Assembly (NCBI GenBank): GCA_041916775.1
Contig: JAYRYZ010000021.1
Span: forward strand, 31,487 to 95,486
Origin: UBA2357 sp041916775
Lineage (GTDB): Bacteria; Pseudomonadota; Gammaproteobacteria; Burkholderiales; Rhodocyclaceae
Length of the DNA stretch: 64,000 nucleotides
Direction: 5' to 3'
The translations under genes were made by a program, and so were the position numbers. Of the stretch, positions 55,221 to 63,584 are shown in pieces (position 1 is the first letter of the stretch; the number at the start of each line of letters is the position of its first letter). The notes under the pieces are model-generated. The model was not told the origin of the DNA and ran no database searches. It saw nothing but the letters and a program-made list of their open reading frames with translations.

Positions 55221-56354
55221 TCAGACGATGCCGAGATGCTCGGTGCCGGCCGAGAAGTCCTTGTCGCCGTGCTTGCTGTGCAGCTTGATCTGCAAGCGCA
55301 GGTCATTCACCGAGTCGGCGTTGCGCAACGCGTCCTCGTAGGTGATGAGGCCGTCCTCGTAGAGCTGGAACAGGCTCTGGTCGAAGGTCTGCATGCCGAG
55401 CTCGCGCGAGCGCTTCATGATCTCCTTGATCTCGGGTACGTCGCCCTTGAAGATCAGGTCGGAGATCAGCGGCGAGTTCAGCATGATCTCCACCGCCGGG
55501 ACGCGGCCCTTGCGGTCCTTCATCGGCAGCAGGCGCTGCGAGATCATCGCGCGGATGTTCAGCGACAGATCCATCAGCAGTTGCTGGCGGCGGTCTTCCG
55601 GGAAGAAGTTGATGATGCGGTCGAGCGCCTGGTTGGTGCTGTTGGCGTGCAGCGTCGCGAGGCACAGGTGGCCGGTTTCGGCGAAGGCGATCGCGTAGTC
55701 CATGGTCTCGCGGTCGCGGATCTCACCCATCAGGATCACGTCCGGCGCCTGACGCAGTGTGTTCTTCAGCGCGATCTCCCAGCCGTCGGTATCGATGCCG
55801 ATCTCGCGTTGCGTGACGATGCAGTTCTTGTGCGGATGGACGAACTCGATCGGATCTTCCACCGTGATGATGTGGCCGTAGGAGTGCTCGTTGCGGAAAT
55901 CCACCAGCGCCGCGAGCGAGGTGGTCTTGCCGGTGCCGGTGCCGCCGACGAAGATCACCAGCCCGCGCTTGGTCATCGCGATGTCGCGCAGCACGTTCGG
56001 CAAACCGAGATCGTCTATCGTCGGGATCTTCGCCGGGATCGTGCGCAGCACCAGGCCGACGCGGCTTTGCTGTATGTAGGCGTTTGCGCGAAAGCGGCCG
56101 ATGCCGGCGGGCGAGATCGCGAAATTGCATTCCTTGGTGGATTCGAACTCGGCCGCCTGGCGGTCGTTCATCACCGCGCGGGCGAGATCGGCGGTGTGCG
56201 CCGGCGTGAGGACCTGATTGGACTGCGGCATGATGCGGCCGTCCACCTTGATCGCGGGCGGGAAGCCCGCAGAGATGAAGAGGTCGGAGCCGCCTTTCTG
56301 CACCATCAGCCGCAGCAGGTCGTGCATGAACTTGAGTGCCTGGTCGCGTTCCAT
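55221..56354 (-). CDS. pilU: Twitching motility ATPase PilU
   Basis: A 377-residue secretion-type ATPase with Walker A GGTGTGKTTS, Walker B DVILMGEIRD, and the His box HLCLATLHANST. It resembles PilT but has the PilU-type C terminus (LRLQIKLHSKHGDKDF). PilU assists PilT in retracting type IV pili and needs PilT for activity. ATG 56354 gives the usual start MERDQALKFMHDLLRLM; the frame stays open upstream. It lies 83 bp after pilT on the same strand. Confidence 0.94.
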   Translation of the reverse strand: MERDQALKFMHDLLRLMVQKGGSDLFISAGFPPAIKVDGRIMPQSNQVLTPAHTADLARAVMNDRQAAEFESTKECNFAISPAGIGRFRANAYIQQSRVGLVLRTIPAKIPTIDDLGLPNVLRDIAMTKRGLVIFVGGTGTGKTTSLAALVDFRNEHSYGHIITVEDPIEFVHPHKNCIVTQREIGIDTDGWEIALKNTLRQAPDVILMGEIRDRETMDYAIAFAETGHLCLATLHANSTNQALDRIINFFPEDRRQQLLMDLSLNIRAMISQRLLPMKDRKGRVPAVEIMLNSPLISDLIFKGDVPEIKEIMKRSRELGMQTFDQSLFQLYEDGLITYEDALRNADSVNDLRLQIKLHSKHGDKDFSAGTEHLGIV

Positions 56355-56437
56355 CTGGAGTTCTCCTGCGCACCGGACGCATCCGGTCGAGTTCGGTGAT
56401 GCAGCCTGAGTGTGCGGGCTGAGTATGAGACCTGTGC

Positions 56438-57481
56438 TCAGCCCGCGAAGTTGTCCTTGTTCTGCGCCTTTACCCGCGCCTCGGCGGCCGATACGATGTT
56501 GCGGCGCACCAGGTCGGCAAGGCACTGGTCGAGGGTCTGCATGCCTGCGCCCTGGCCGGTCTGGATCGCGGAGTACATCTGCGCGATCTTGTTCTCGCGG
56601 ATGAGGTTGCGGATCGCGGGCGTGCCGATCATGATCTCGTGCGCCGCGACCCGACCGGTGCCGTCCTTGGTCTTCAGTAGCGTCTGGGCGATCACCGCGC
56701 GCAGCGACTCCGACAGCATCGCGCGCACCATGTCCTTCTCCTCGGCCGGGAACACGTCGATGATGCGGTCTATGGTCTTGGCGGCAGACGAGGTGTGCAG
56801 CGTGCCGAAGACCAAGTGGCCCGTCTCGGCGCCGGTGAGTGCGAGGCGGATGGTTTCCAGGTCGCGCATCTCGCCGACCAGGATCACATCCGGATCCTCG
56901 CGCAGTGCGGAGCGCAGCGCGTTATTGAACGACAGCGTGTCGCGATGCACCTCGCGCTGGTTGATCAGACAGCGCTTGGATTCATGCACGAACTCGATCG
57001 GATCCTCGATGGTGAGGATGTGCGCGTACTGGTTCTCGTTGATGTAATCGACCATCGCTGCGAGCGTGGTGGATTTGCCCGAGCCGGTCGGCCCGGTGAC
57101 GAGCACGATGCCGCGCGGCTGGTCGGAGATTTCCTTGAAGATCTTGGGGGTGTTGAGCTCTTCCAGCGTCAGCACCTTGGAGGGAATCGTCCGGAATACC
57201 GCCGAAGCGCCGCGCTGCTGGTTAAAGGCATTCACGCGGAAGCGCGCGAGGTTGGGAATCGCGAATGAGAAGTCGCACTCGAGCATCTCCTCGTACTGCT
57301 TGCGCTGGCCGTCGTTCATGATGTCATACACCATCGCATGGACGTCCTTGTGCTCCATGGGCGGCAGATTGATGCGCCGCACATCGCCGTGCACCCGGAT
57401 CATCGGCGGCAGGCCGGCCGAAAGATGGAGGTCGGATGCCTTGTTCTTGACGGAAAACGCGAGAAGTTCGGTGATGTCCAT
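56438..57481 (-). CDS. pilT: Type IV pilus retraction ATPase PilT
   Basis: A 347-residue hexameric ATPase: MDITELLAFSVKNKASDLHL N terminus, Walker A GPTGSGKST, Walker B DVILVGEMRD, His box HLVFGTLHTSSA. It depolymerises type IV pili for twitching motility. The pilus structural genes are elsewhere. The PilZ and EAL/GGDEF proteins encoded nearby are likely regulators of this motility. It is divergent from yggS. Confidence 0.95.
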   Translation of the reverse strand: MDITELLAFSVKNKASDLHLSAGLPPMIRVHGDVRRINLPPMEHKDVHAMVYDIMNDGQRKQYEEMLECDFSFAIPNLARFRVNAFNQQRGASAVFRTIPSKVLTLEELNTPKIFKEISDQPRGIVLVTGPTGSGKSTTLAAMVDYINENQYAHILTIEDPIEFVHESKRCLINQREVHRDTLSFNNALRSALREDPDVILVGEMRDLETIRLALTGAETGHLVFGTLHTSSAAKTIDRIIDVFPAEEKDMVRAMLSESLRAVIAQTLLKTKDGTGRVAAHEIMIGTPAIRNLIRENKIAQMYSAIQTGQGAGMQTLDQCLADLVRRNIVSAAEARVKAQNKDNFAG

Positions 57482-57509
57482 GAGGGCTTGCCCGAGGCTG
57501 CAGTTGAGG

Positions 57510-57525
57510 GGCCCGCCGGCGGGCC
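57510..57525. repeat. GC palindrome between pilT and yggS
   Basis: GGCCCGCC followed directly by GGCGGGCC is a perfect 16-bp palindrome within the 100-bp divergent promoter region. Its role is unknown. Confidence 0.4.
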
Positions 57526-57538
57526 GGGGGCACGTTGC

Positions 57539-57547
57539 TGCTATACT
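57539..57547 (+). promoter_or_regulatory. Possible extended -10 promoter for yggS-proC-yggT
   Basis: TGCTATACT fits an extended -10 element (TGn followed by TATACT), 34 bp upstream of the yggS ATG. No good -35 was found, which is tolerated in extended -10 promoters. Confidence 0.4.
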
Positions 57548-57581
57548 GGCGCCCCATTCAACGGGGCCACGCTCACGCTAT

Positions 57582-58295
57582 ATGACATCAATCGAGGCCA
57601 ACTTGCAAGCCGTGCGCGACCGCATTGCAGCAGCCGAGCGGGGTGGCGGCAGGGCGCCCGGGTCGGTGGCGCTGCTCGCGGTCAGCAAGACCTGGCCCGC
57701 GGCGTGCGTGGCTGAAGCCGCCGCGGCCGGGCAGCGTGCCTTCGGTGAGAACTACGTGCAGGAAGGCGTGGACAAGATCCTCGCGCTGCGTGGCAGCGAC
57801 GTGCCGCCGCTCGAGTGGCATTTCATCGGTCCGCTGCAGAGCAACAAGACCCGCCCGGTCGCGGAGCACTTCGACTGGGTGCACTCCATCGATCGTCTCA
57901 AGCTTGCCGAACGCCTTGCCGCGCAGCGCCCGGCGACGCTCGCGCCGCTGCAGGTGTGCATACAGGTGAACGTCAGCGGCGAAGCCACCAAGAGCGGCGT
58001 GGCCCCCGGCGAGGTCGAGGCCCTGGCGCGTGCGGTTGCGGCGCTGCCGCGTCTGCACCTGCGCGGCCTGATGTGCATCCCGGAGCCGGACGGTGGTGAG
58101 GCGCGGCTGCGCGAGCGCTTCCGCAGCCTGCGTGTGCTCGCCGAACAACTGGCCGCTGCGGGCATTCCGCTGGATACGCTGTCCATGGGCATGTCCCAGG
58201 ATCTCGAGGCGGCGGTTGCCGAGGGTAGCACCATCGTCAGGGTCGGCACGGCAATCTTCGGCGGCAGACAACCCAAACAGCAAGGAACGACATGA
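57582..58295 (+). CDS. yggS: YggS/PROSC family pyridoxal-phosphate homeostasis protein
   Basis: A 237-residue PLP-binding TIM-barrel protein without known enzymatic activity that controls free PLP and affects amino acid metabolism. The PLP lysine is in LLAVSKTWP, and FGENYVQEG, WHFIGPLQSNKTR and LSMGMSQDLEAAV are family motifs. It overlaps proC by four bases, a very common pairing. Confidence 0.93.
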   Translation: MTSIEANLQAVRDRIAAAERGGGRAPGSVALLAVSKTWPAACVAEAAAAGQRAFGENYVQEGVDKILALRGSDVPPLEWHFIGPLQSNKTRPVAEHFDWVHSIDRLKLAERLAAQRPATLAPLQVCIQVNVSGEATKSGVAPGEVEALARAVAALPRLHLRGLMCIPEPDGGEARLRERFRSLRVLAEQLAAAGIPLDTLSMGMSQDLEAAVAEGSTIVRVGTAIFGGRQPKQQGTT

Positions 58296-59140
58296 GCGAT
58301 TCGCTTCAGACGGCGGGCACGACCGCGCCGCGTATCTCCTTCATCGGTGGCGGCAACATGGCCAGCGCGCTCATCGGCGGCATGCTCGAGCGTGGCTTCG
58401 CCGCGGCGGACATCCAGGTGGTGGAGATTTCCGAGAGCGCCTGCGAGAGCCTGCGTGTGCGCTTCGGCGTGCGCGCGACCTGCGCGATCGACGATGCCTT
58501 CCTCGACTGCGACCTCCTCATGCTGGCGGTCAAGCCGCAGGGCATGAAGGCGGCGCTGGCGCCGCTCGCCGGGCGGCTCGACGGGCAGGTGGTGGTGAGC
58601 ATCGCGGCCGGGATTCGCGCGACGGATCTGGTGCGTTGGTTGGGCGGACATGCGCTGGTGGTGCGCGCGATGCCGAACACCCCGGCCCTGATCGGCGCCG
58701 GCGTGACCGGCCTGTTTGCGAATGCGGCGGTGGCGGAAGCGGGGCGGGCGCTCGCGGAGCGGGTTCTGGCGGCCGTCGGGAGCGTGGTGTGGGTGGAGCG
58801 TGAGGCGCTCATCGACGCCGTCACTGCGGTGTCCGGCAGTGGCCCGGCCTATGTGTTCCATTTCATCGAGGCGCTGGAGGCCGCCGGCATGCGGCTCGGC
58901 TTCGATGCGGCGACGGCGCGCAAGCTCGCGATCGACACCATGCTGGGCGCCGCCCGGCTCGCGGCCTCGTCGGAAGAGAGTCCGGCGGTGCTGCGCGAGC
59001 GGGTGACCTCGAAAGGCGGAACGACCGCGGCGGCGCTTGCGAGCTTTGCAGACGCAGGCTTCATGGACATCGTCGCGCGCGCGGTCGACGCGGCCTGCGC
59101 GCGCGGGCGCGCGCTCGGTGACGAGCTGGGGCGGGACTGA
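58292..59140 (+). CDS. proC: Pyrroline-5-carboxylate reductase
   Basis: A 282-residue enzyme that makes proline from pyrroline-5-carboxylate with NAD(P)H. The Rossmann motif FIGGGNMASALIGG is at the N terminus, and the signature TAVSGSGPAYVFHFIEAL with TSKGGTTAAAL lies in the dimerisation domain. It overlaps yggS and is followed three bases later by yggT. Confidence 0.95.
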   Translation: MSDSLQTAGTTAPRISFIGGGNMASALIGGMLERGFAAADIQVVEISESACESLRVRFGVRATCAIDDAFLDCDLLMLAVKPQGMKAALAPLAGRLDGQVVVSIAAGIRATDLVRWLGGHALVVRAMPNTPALIGAGVTGLFANAAVAEAGRALAERVLAAVGSVVWVEREALIDAVTAVSGSGPAYVFHFIEALEAAGMRLGFDAATARKLAIDTMLGAARLAASSEESPAVLRERVTSKGGTTAAALASFADAGFMDIVARAVDAACARGRALGDELGRD

Positions 59141-59143
59141 ACC

Positions 59144-59731
59144 ATGTTGGTCGGTATCCTCATCCTTCTTCTCGATGTGGCCTTCGGCTTCATCACCATG
59201 CTGCTGCTGGCGCGCTTCTTCATGCAGTGGCAGCGGGTGTCCTTCCGCAATCAGGTCGGTCAGTTCGTGGTGACCGCCACCGACTGGGTGGTGCGTCCGC
59301 TGCGGCGCGCGATTCCCGGGCTGTTCGGGCTGGACATGGCGAGTCTGCTGCCGGCGTGGGCCTTCCAGACAGTCTATGTATCGCTTGAGTTCGCGCTGCG
59401 CGGCGCGCCCTTCGACGGAGGGCCTGCGGCGGTGCTGCTCGGGGTGTGGGGCATGGGCCTGGTGGCGCTTTTGCGCATGGCCGTGTATCTGGTGATGGCG
59501 GTGGTGCTGGTGTCGGCGGTGATGTCGTGGGTGAATCCGCATGCGCCCGCCGCGAGCGTGTTCCAGGGCCTGGCGGCGCCTTTCCTGCGGCCGTTCCGTC
59601 GCATCGTGCCGATGGTGGCGAACGTCGACCTCTCGCCGCTGGTGTTGCTGGTGTTGCTGCAGATCGTGCTGATCGTGCTGGCCGATGTGCAGCGCCGTTT
59701 CGTGCCGCTGCTGTCGGCTTCTGCATTCTGA
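59144..59731 (+). CDS. YggT family integral membrane protein
   Basis: A 195-residue protein with two copies of the YGGT domain, each two helices with a conserved polar turn (ARFFMQWQRVSFRNQVGQF and VMSWVNPHAPAASVFQGLA). Its function is uncertain; relatives affect osmotic tolerance and cell shape. It is the last gene of the yggS-proC-yggT set. Confidence 0.9.
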   Translation: MLVGILILLLDVAFGFITMLLLARFFMQWQRVSFRNQVGQFVVTATDWVVRPLRRAIPGLFGLDMASLLPAWAFQTVYVSLEFALRGAPFDGGPAAVLLGVWGMGLVALLRMAVYLVMAVVLVSAVMSWVNPHAPAASVFQGLAAPFLRPFRRIVPMVANVDLSPLVLLVLLQIVLIVLADVQRRFVPLLSASAF

Positions 59732-59745
59732 AGTGCTCCGGCCGA

Positions 59746-59817
59746 CGCTCGGGTGTGCCCGAGCGCGGCGGCTTGTGCTTCGAAGGTCACCGGGGCCCGG
59801 GCGGGCTCGGTGACCTT
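59746..59817. terminator. Tandem hairpins between convergent yggT and pyrC'
   Basis: Two inverted repeats lie in the 91-bp gap: CGCTCGGG/CCCGAGCG (59746-59765, TGTG loop) and AAGGTCACCG/CGGTGACCTT (59783-59817). Neither has a T run, so they may work with Rho or in both directions. Confidence 0.5.
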
Positions 59818-59822
59818 GTCAC

Positions 59823-61100
59823 TCAGGCCGTGTGCATCACCGAGCCTTCGACCAGGGTATAGCGCACCACACCCGGCAACTCCATGCCGAGGAAGGGCGT
59901 GTTCTTGCCCTGGCTCTTCAGCGTGTCGCGTTTCACCGCGCGGTACGCGTCGGCATCGAACACGCACAGGTCGGCACGTGCGCCAGGCGCAAGGTGGCCG
60001 CCCTTGGTGATGCCGACGATCGCGGCCGCGTCGGAGGTGATGCGCGCGAGCGCATCGATGAGCGGTAGGTTCATCTCGCGCGCCCACTTCAGCGTCAGCG
60101 GCAGCAGCAACTCCAGGCCGGTGGCGCCAGGCTCCGATTCGGCGAACGGGGCGAACTTGCCGTCGTCGTCCACCGGGGTGTGGTCGGAGCAGAGTGCGTT
60201 GATGCGGCCGTCGGCGAGCGCCTGACGCAGGGTGTCGCGGTCGCGCTGGCTGCGCAGGGGCGGCACCAGGTGGCAGTTCGAGTTGAAGTAGCCGATGTCG
60301 AGGTCGGCAAGATGCAGGTGGTTGATCGACACGTCGCAGCTGACATCCATGCCATCGGCGCGCGCCTGCTCGATCAGTGCCAGCCCTTCGGCGCTGGAGA
60401 GGCGGGTGATGTGCAGGCGCGCGCCCGTGTAGCGTGCGAGCTGCAGATAGGTGTATAGCGCCACCGTCTCGGCTGCGACCGGGATGCCGGGCAGGCCGAG
60501 GCGTGACGCGACTTCGCCGTCATGCGCGAAGCCTCCGCGCGACAGGAAGGGGGCGAGCGGCTGCAGCCACACGCGGAAGCCGAAGGTGGCGGCGTACTGC
60601 ATCGCGCGCATCAGCACCGCGTTGTCCACGATCGGCACATTGGCCTGGCTGAAGGCGACGCAGCCCGATTCGACCAGCTCGGCCATCTCCGACAGGCGTT
60701 CGCCCTTGAGGCCGATCGTGAGCGCGCCCACCGGATAGACATGCGCACGGTTGAGCTTCTTCGCGCGGTGGCACAGCATCTCGACCAGGCCGGGCTCGTC
60801 CAGCACCGGGTCGGTGTCCGGCGGGATCGCCAGGCTGGTGACGCCGCCCGCCATTGCCGCGTCCATTTCCGATTCGAGCGTGGCGCGGTATTCGAAGCCC
60901 GGCTCGCGCAACCGCGCGGCGAGGTCGATGAGGCCGGGGCAGACGATCAGCCCGCTCGCGTCCAGCGTGCGGTCGGCGCTGAAGCCGGCCGGAACGTGGT
61001 CGATGGCGGCGATCTTGCCATCCGCGATGTAGAGGTCGGCGATCCGGTCGGTGCGGTTCGCCGGGTCGATCAGGCGGCCGTTTGCAATCTTGATGTTCAT
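59823..61100 (-). CDS. Dihydroorotase-like protein lacking catalytic histidines (PyrC'/PyrX type)
   Basis: A 425-residue amidohydrolase-fold protein similar to class I dihydroorotase. The metal-binding HxH usually found as DxHxHxR is replaced by GLIDLAARLREPG, and the lysine region is also altered, although SDHTPVDDD remains. It is probably catalytically inactive and structural, like the PyrC' subunit that assembles with aspartate transcarbamoylase in Pseudomonas. Its position 39 bp downstream of pyrB fits this role. A functional dihydroorotase would have to lie elsewhere. Confidence 0.85.
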   Translation of the reverse strand: MNIKIANGRLIDPANRTDRIADLYIADGKIAAIDHVPAGFSADRTLDASGLIVCPGLIDLAARLREPGFEYRATLESEMDAAMAGGVTSLAIPPDTDPVLDEPGLVEMLCHRAKKLNRAHVYPVGALTIGLKGERLSEMAELVESGCVAFSQANVPIVDNAVLMRAMQYAATFGFRVWLQPLAPFLSRGGFAHDGEVASRLGLPGIPVAAETVALYTYLQLARYTGARLHITRLSSAEGLALIEQARADGMDVSCDVSINHLHLADLDIGYFNSNCHLVPPLRSQRDRDTLRQALADGRINALCSDHTPVDDDGKFAPFAESEPGATGLELLLPLTLKWAREMNLPLIDALARITSDAAAIVGITKGGHLAPGARADLCVFDADAYRAVKRDTLKSQGKNTPFLGMELPGVVRYTLVEGSVMHTA

Positions 61101-61139
61101 GCGCTGTGGATTCCCTTGTTGCCCATCTTGCCCTGCCGC

Positions 61140-62096
61140 TCAGGCGGCGAGCATGCTCATGACGGCCATGCGGACCGCGATGCCGAAGGTGACCTGCGGC
61201 AGGATCACCGCCTGGGCGCCATCTGCGACCGAGGAGTCGATCTCGACGCCGCGGTTCATCGGACCCGGATGCATCACGATCGCGTCCGGTTTTGCGAGCG
61301 CGAGCTTCTCGGCCGTGAGGCCCCACACCTTGAAGAACTCCTGCGGCGTGGGCAGCAGCGCGCCGTTCATGCGTTCGTTCTGCAGGCGCAGCATCATCAC
61401 CACGTCCACATCCCGCAGGCCTTCATGCATGTCGTGGAAGACTCGCACGCCCATGCGTTCCACCGCGGTCGGCAGCAAGGTCTTGGGACCGATCACCCGC
61501 ACCTCCGGCACACCCAGGGTGGTCAGCGCGGCGATCTGCGAGCGGGCGACGCGTGAGTGCAGCACGTCGCCGACGATCGCCACCGTGAGCCGGGTGAAGT
61601 CGTGCTTGAAGTGGCGGATGGTGTACATGTCGAGCAGGCCCTGCGTGGGGTGCGCGTGGCGCCCGTCGCCGGCGTTGATGACATGGATGTCGTTGAGCCC
61701 GCGCTCGGCGAGGTGCTCGGTGATGAGGAAGGGCGCGCCACTTGCCGCATGGCGTACCACGAACATGTCGGCCTGCATCGCGCAGAGGTTGTCGATGGTG
61801 TCGAGCAGGCTCTCGCCCTTGGCGGTGGAGCTGGTCGAGACGTTGAGGTTCACCACGTCCGCCGACAGCCGCTTCGCCGCGATCTCGAAGGTGGTGCGGG
61901 TGCGCGTGGAGTTCTCGAAGAAGAGGTTGAAAATGCTCTTGCCGCGCAGCAGCGGGAGCTTCTTCACCTCGCGCTCTGCGACTTCGGTGAAGGGCGCCGC
62001 GGTGTCGAGAATCTTGAGGATGATCTCCGCGGGCAGGCCATCCAGGGTCAGGAGGTGTTGCAGTTCGCCGTGTGCGTTGAGCTGTGGGTTATGCAT
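61140..62096 (-). CDS. pyrB: Aspartate carbamoyltransferase catalytic subunit
   Basis: A 318-residue enzyme with the carbamoyl-phosphate motif FFENSTRTRTTFEIAAKRL and aspartate-site HPTQGLLDMYTI. It commits carbamoyl phosphate to pyrimidine synthesis. No pyrI is adjacent; the PyrC'-like gene follows, typical of the class A holoenzyme. Its start overlaps the pyrR end by eight bases. Confidence 0.95.
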   Translation of the reverse strand: MHNPQLNAHGELQHLLTLDGLPAEIILKILDTAAPFTEVAEREVKKLPLLRGKSIFNLFFENSTRTRTTFEIAAKRLSADVVNLNVSTSSTAKGESLLDTIDNLCAMQADMFVVRHAASGAPFLITEHLAERGLNDIHVINAGDGRHAHPTQGLLDMYTIRHFKHDFTRLTVAIVGDVLHSRVARSQIAALTTLGVPEVRVIGPKTLLPTAVERMGVRVFHDMHEGLRDVDVVMMLRLQNERMNGALLPTPQEFFKVWGLTAEKLALAKPDAIVMHPGPMNRGVEIDSSVADGAQAVILPQVTFGIAVRMAVMSMLAA

Positions 62097-62589
62097 CGAT
62101 CAGCCTCAGGTTCAGTTTGCCGGTCTCGTCGCTTTGAAGTTCGAGGTTCTGACCGACCGGCAGGGGCGGGTTCAGGGTGTGGGCGCAGAATCGCGGCGCG
62201 ATCGGCAACTCGCGGCCGCCACGATCGACGAGCACCGCGAGATCGACCCGCGCGGGCCGACCGTAATCGAAGAGTTCATTGAGTGCTGCGCGCGTGGTGC
62301 GACCGGTGAAGAGCACGTCATCGACGATCACGATGCTGGCGCCTTCGACCTCGAAAGGGATCTCGCTGCGCTTGGGGCGCGCATGCAGGCCCTTGGAGCC
62401 GACGTCATCACGGTAGAAGGAGACGTCCATGCACCCCAGCGGCGCTTGCAGGCCCAGCGCCGCGTGAAGGCGCTTGGCGAGCCACACGCCGCCGGTATGG
62501 ATGCCCACCATGGCGGTCTGCGGCGTGACGTGGGGCCGCATGGATTCGATCAGGGCGGCGCACAGCGCCTCGGCGTCAAGCGTTTTCAT
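62089..62589 (-). CDS. pyrR: PyrR bifunctional regulator/uracil phosphoribosyltransferase
   Basis: A 166-residue protein with the PRPP motif IVIVDDVLFTGRTTRAAL. PyrR proteins have a weak uracil phosphoribosyltransferase activity and, in some bacteria, bind pyr mRNA to cause attenuation. No attenuator was found in this operon, where the genes overlap. ATG 62589 was chosen; the frame stays open upstream. It overlaps ruvX by 14 bases. Confidence 0.92.
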   Translation of the reverse strand: MKTLDAEALCAALIESMRPHVTPQTAMVGIHTGGVWLAKRLHAALGLQAPLGCMDVSFYRDDVGSKGLHARPKRSEIPFEVEGASIVIVDDVLFTGRTTRAALNELFDYGRPARVDLAVLVDRGGRELPIAPRFCAHTLNPPLPVGQNLELQSDETGKLNLRLIDA

Positions 62590-63025
62590 GATGGCGACGG
62601 TCCAGGTAGGTCTGAAGAATGAGGCACGCGGCATGCGCGTCGAGTTGTGCCTTGCGGTCCTGCCAGCGGTGGGTGCCCCCGGCCCTGAGTGCCGAGTCGG
62701 CAGCGTGCGAACTCAGGCGCTCATCGACCTCGCTGACCGGCAGCCCGTAGCGGCCGCGCAGCTGGTTGGCGAAGCGCCGGCAACGCAATGTCATTTCGTG
62801 TTCGCTGCCGTCGAGATGCGTCGGGATGCCGGTGACGAGGGCCACCGGCCGCCACTCCGCGATCAGCCGGGTGATCGCGGCGAAACGCGGCTCCGAAGCT
62901 TCTTCAGCGATCGTCGTGAGGGCGCTGGCGGTGCCGGTCTCGAGTTCGCCAACGGCAACGCCGATACGTGCCAGACCGAAATCGAAACCGAGCAAGGTGC
63001 CACGCTCGGGCAACACGTCAGGCAT
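62576..63025 (-). CDS. ruvX: RuvX/YqgF Holliday junction resolvase family protein
   Basis: A 149-residue RNase H-fold protein with the metal site in GTLLGFDFGLARIGVAVG and SEVDERLSS. YqgF is involved in pre-16S rRNA 5'-end processing, and the resolvase activity is a family-level assignment. The start overlaps the yqgE stop by eight bases and its end overlaps pyrR. Confidence 0.92.
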   Translation of the reverse strand: MPDVLPERGTLLGFDFGLARIGVAVGELETGTASALTTIAEEASEPRFAAITRLIAEWRPVALVTGIPTHLDGSEHEMTLRCRRFANQLRGRYGLPVSEVDERLSSHAADSALRAGGTHRWQDRKAQLDAHAACLILQTYLDRRHHENA

Positions 63026-63584
63026 GGCCGGCGACGTCGCTGAGGTTGGTGAAGTCGACCCCAAGGCTGTGCATCGCGGCGGCGAGGCGCTCTTCGGGCG
63101 GCAGGCTGAAGACGATGGACAGATCCGCCGGCACCGTCAGCCAGGCGTTCTGCGCGAGCTCATGCTCGAGCTGCCCGGCCGCCCAGCCTGCGTAGCCCAG
63201 CGTGACCAGGATGTCGGACGGCATGCCGCTGTCGCCGATCGCCTGCAGGATGTCGCGCGAGCTGGTCAGTGCGACCTCGTCATTGACCTTGAGCGTCGAA
63301 TGCCATTCGCCAGCCGGGCGGTGCAGCACGAAGCCACGGTCGGTCTGCACCGGCCCACCGAAATACACTGGCTGCGCAGCGATCTCTGCGTGTCCGAGTT
63401 GCAATTCGACGCGCTCGAACAACGAACCGAGGGTCATGTCGATCGGCCGGTTCACGATGATGCCGAGCGCCCCTTGCTCGTTGTGCTCGGCAATGTAGGT
63501 AAGGGTGCGCGTGAAGTTCGGATCGGCCATGGCGGGCATGGCGATCAGGAAGTGATTCGTCAGGTCTGCAGTGAGTGCGCTCAT
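63018..63584 (-). CDS. yqgE: YqgE/AlgH family protein (UPF0301)
   Basis: A 188-residue protein matching UPF0301: LTNHFLIAMPAMADPNFTRT, GALGIIVNRP and the Trp-containing LGYAGWAAGQLEHEL. AlgH was named for a link to alginate in Pseudomonas, but the molecular role is unknown. It heads the yqgE-ruvX-pyrR-pyrB-pyrC' operon, in which each of the first four genes overlaps the next. Confidence 0.92.
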   Translation of the reverse strand: MSALTADLTNHFLIAMPAMADPNFTRTLTYIAEHNEQGALGIIVNRPIDMTLGSLFERVELQLGHAEIAAQPVYFGGPVQTDRGFVLHRPAGEWHSTLKVNDEVALTSSRDILQAIGDSGMPSDILVTLGYAGWAAGQLEHELAQNAWLTVPADLSIVFSLPPEERLAAAMHSLGVDFTNLSDVAGHA

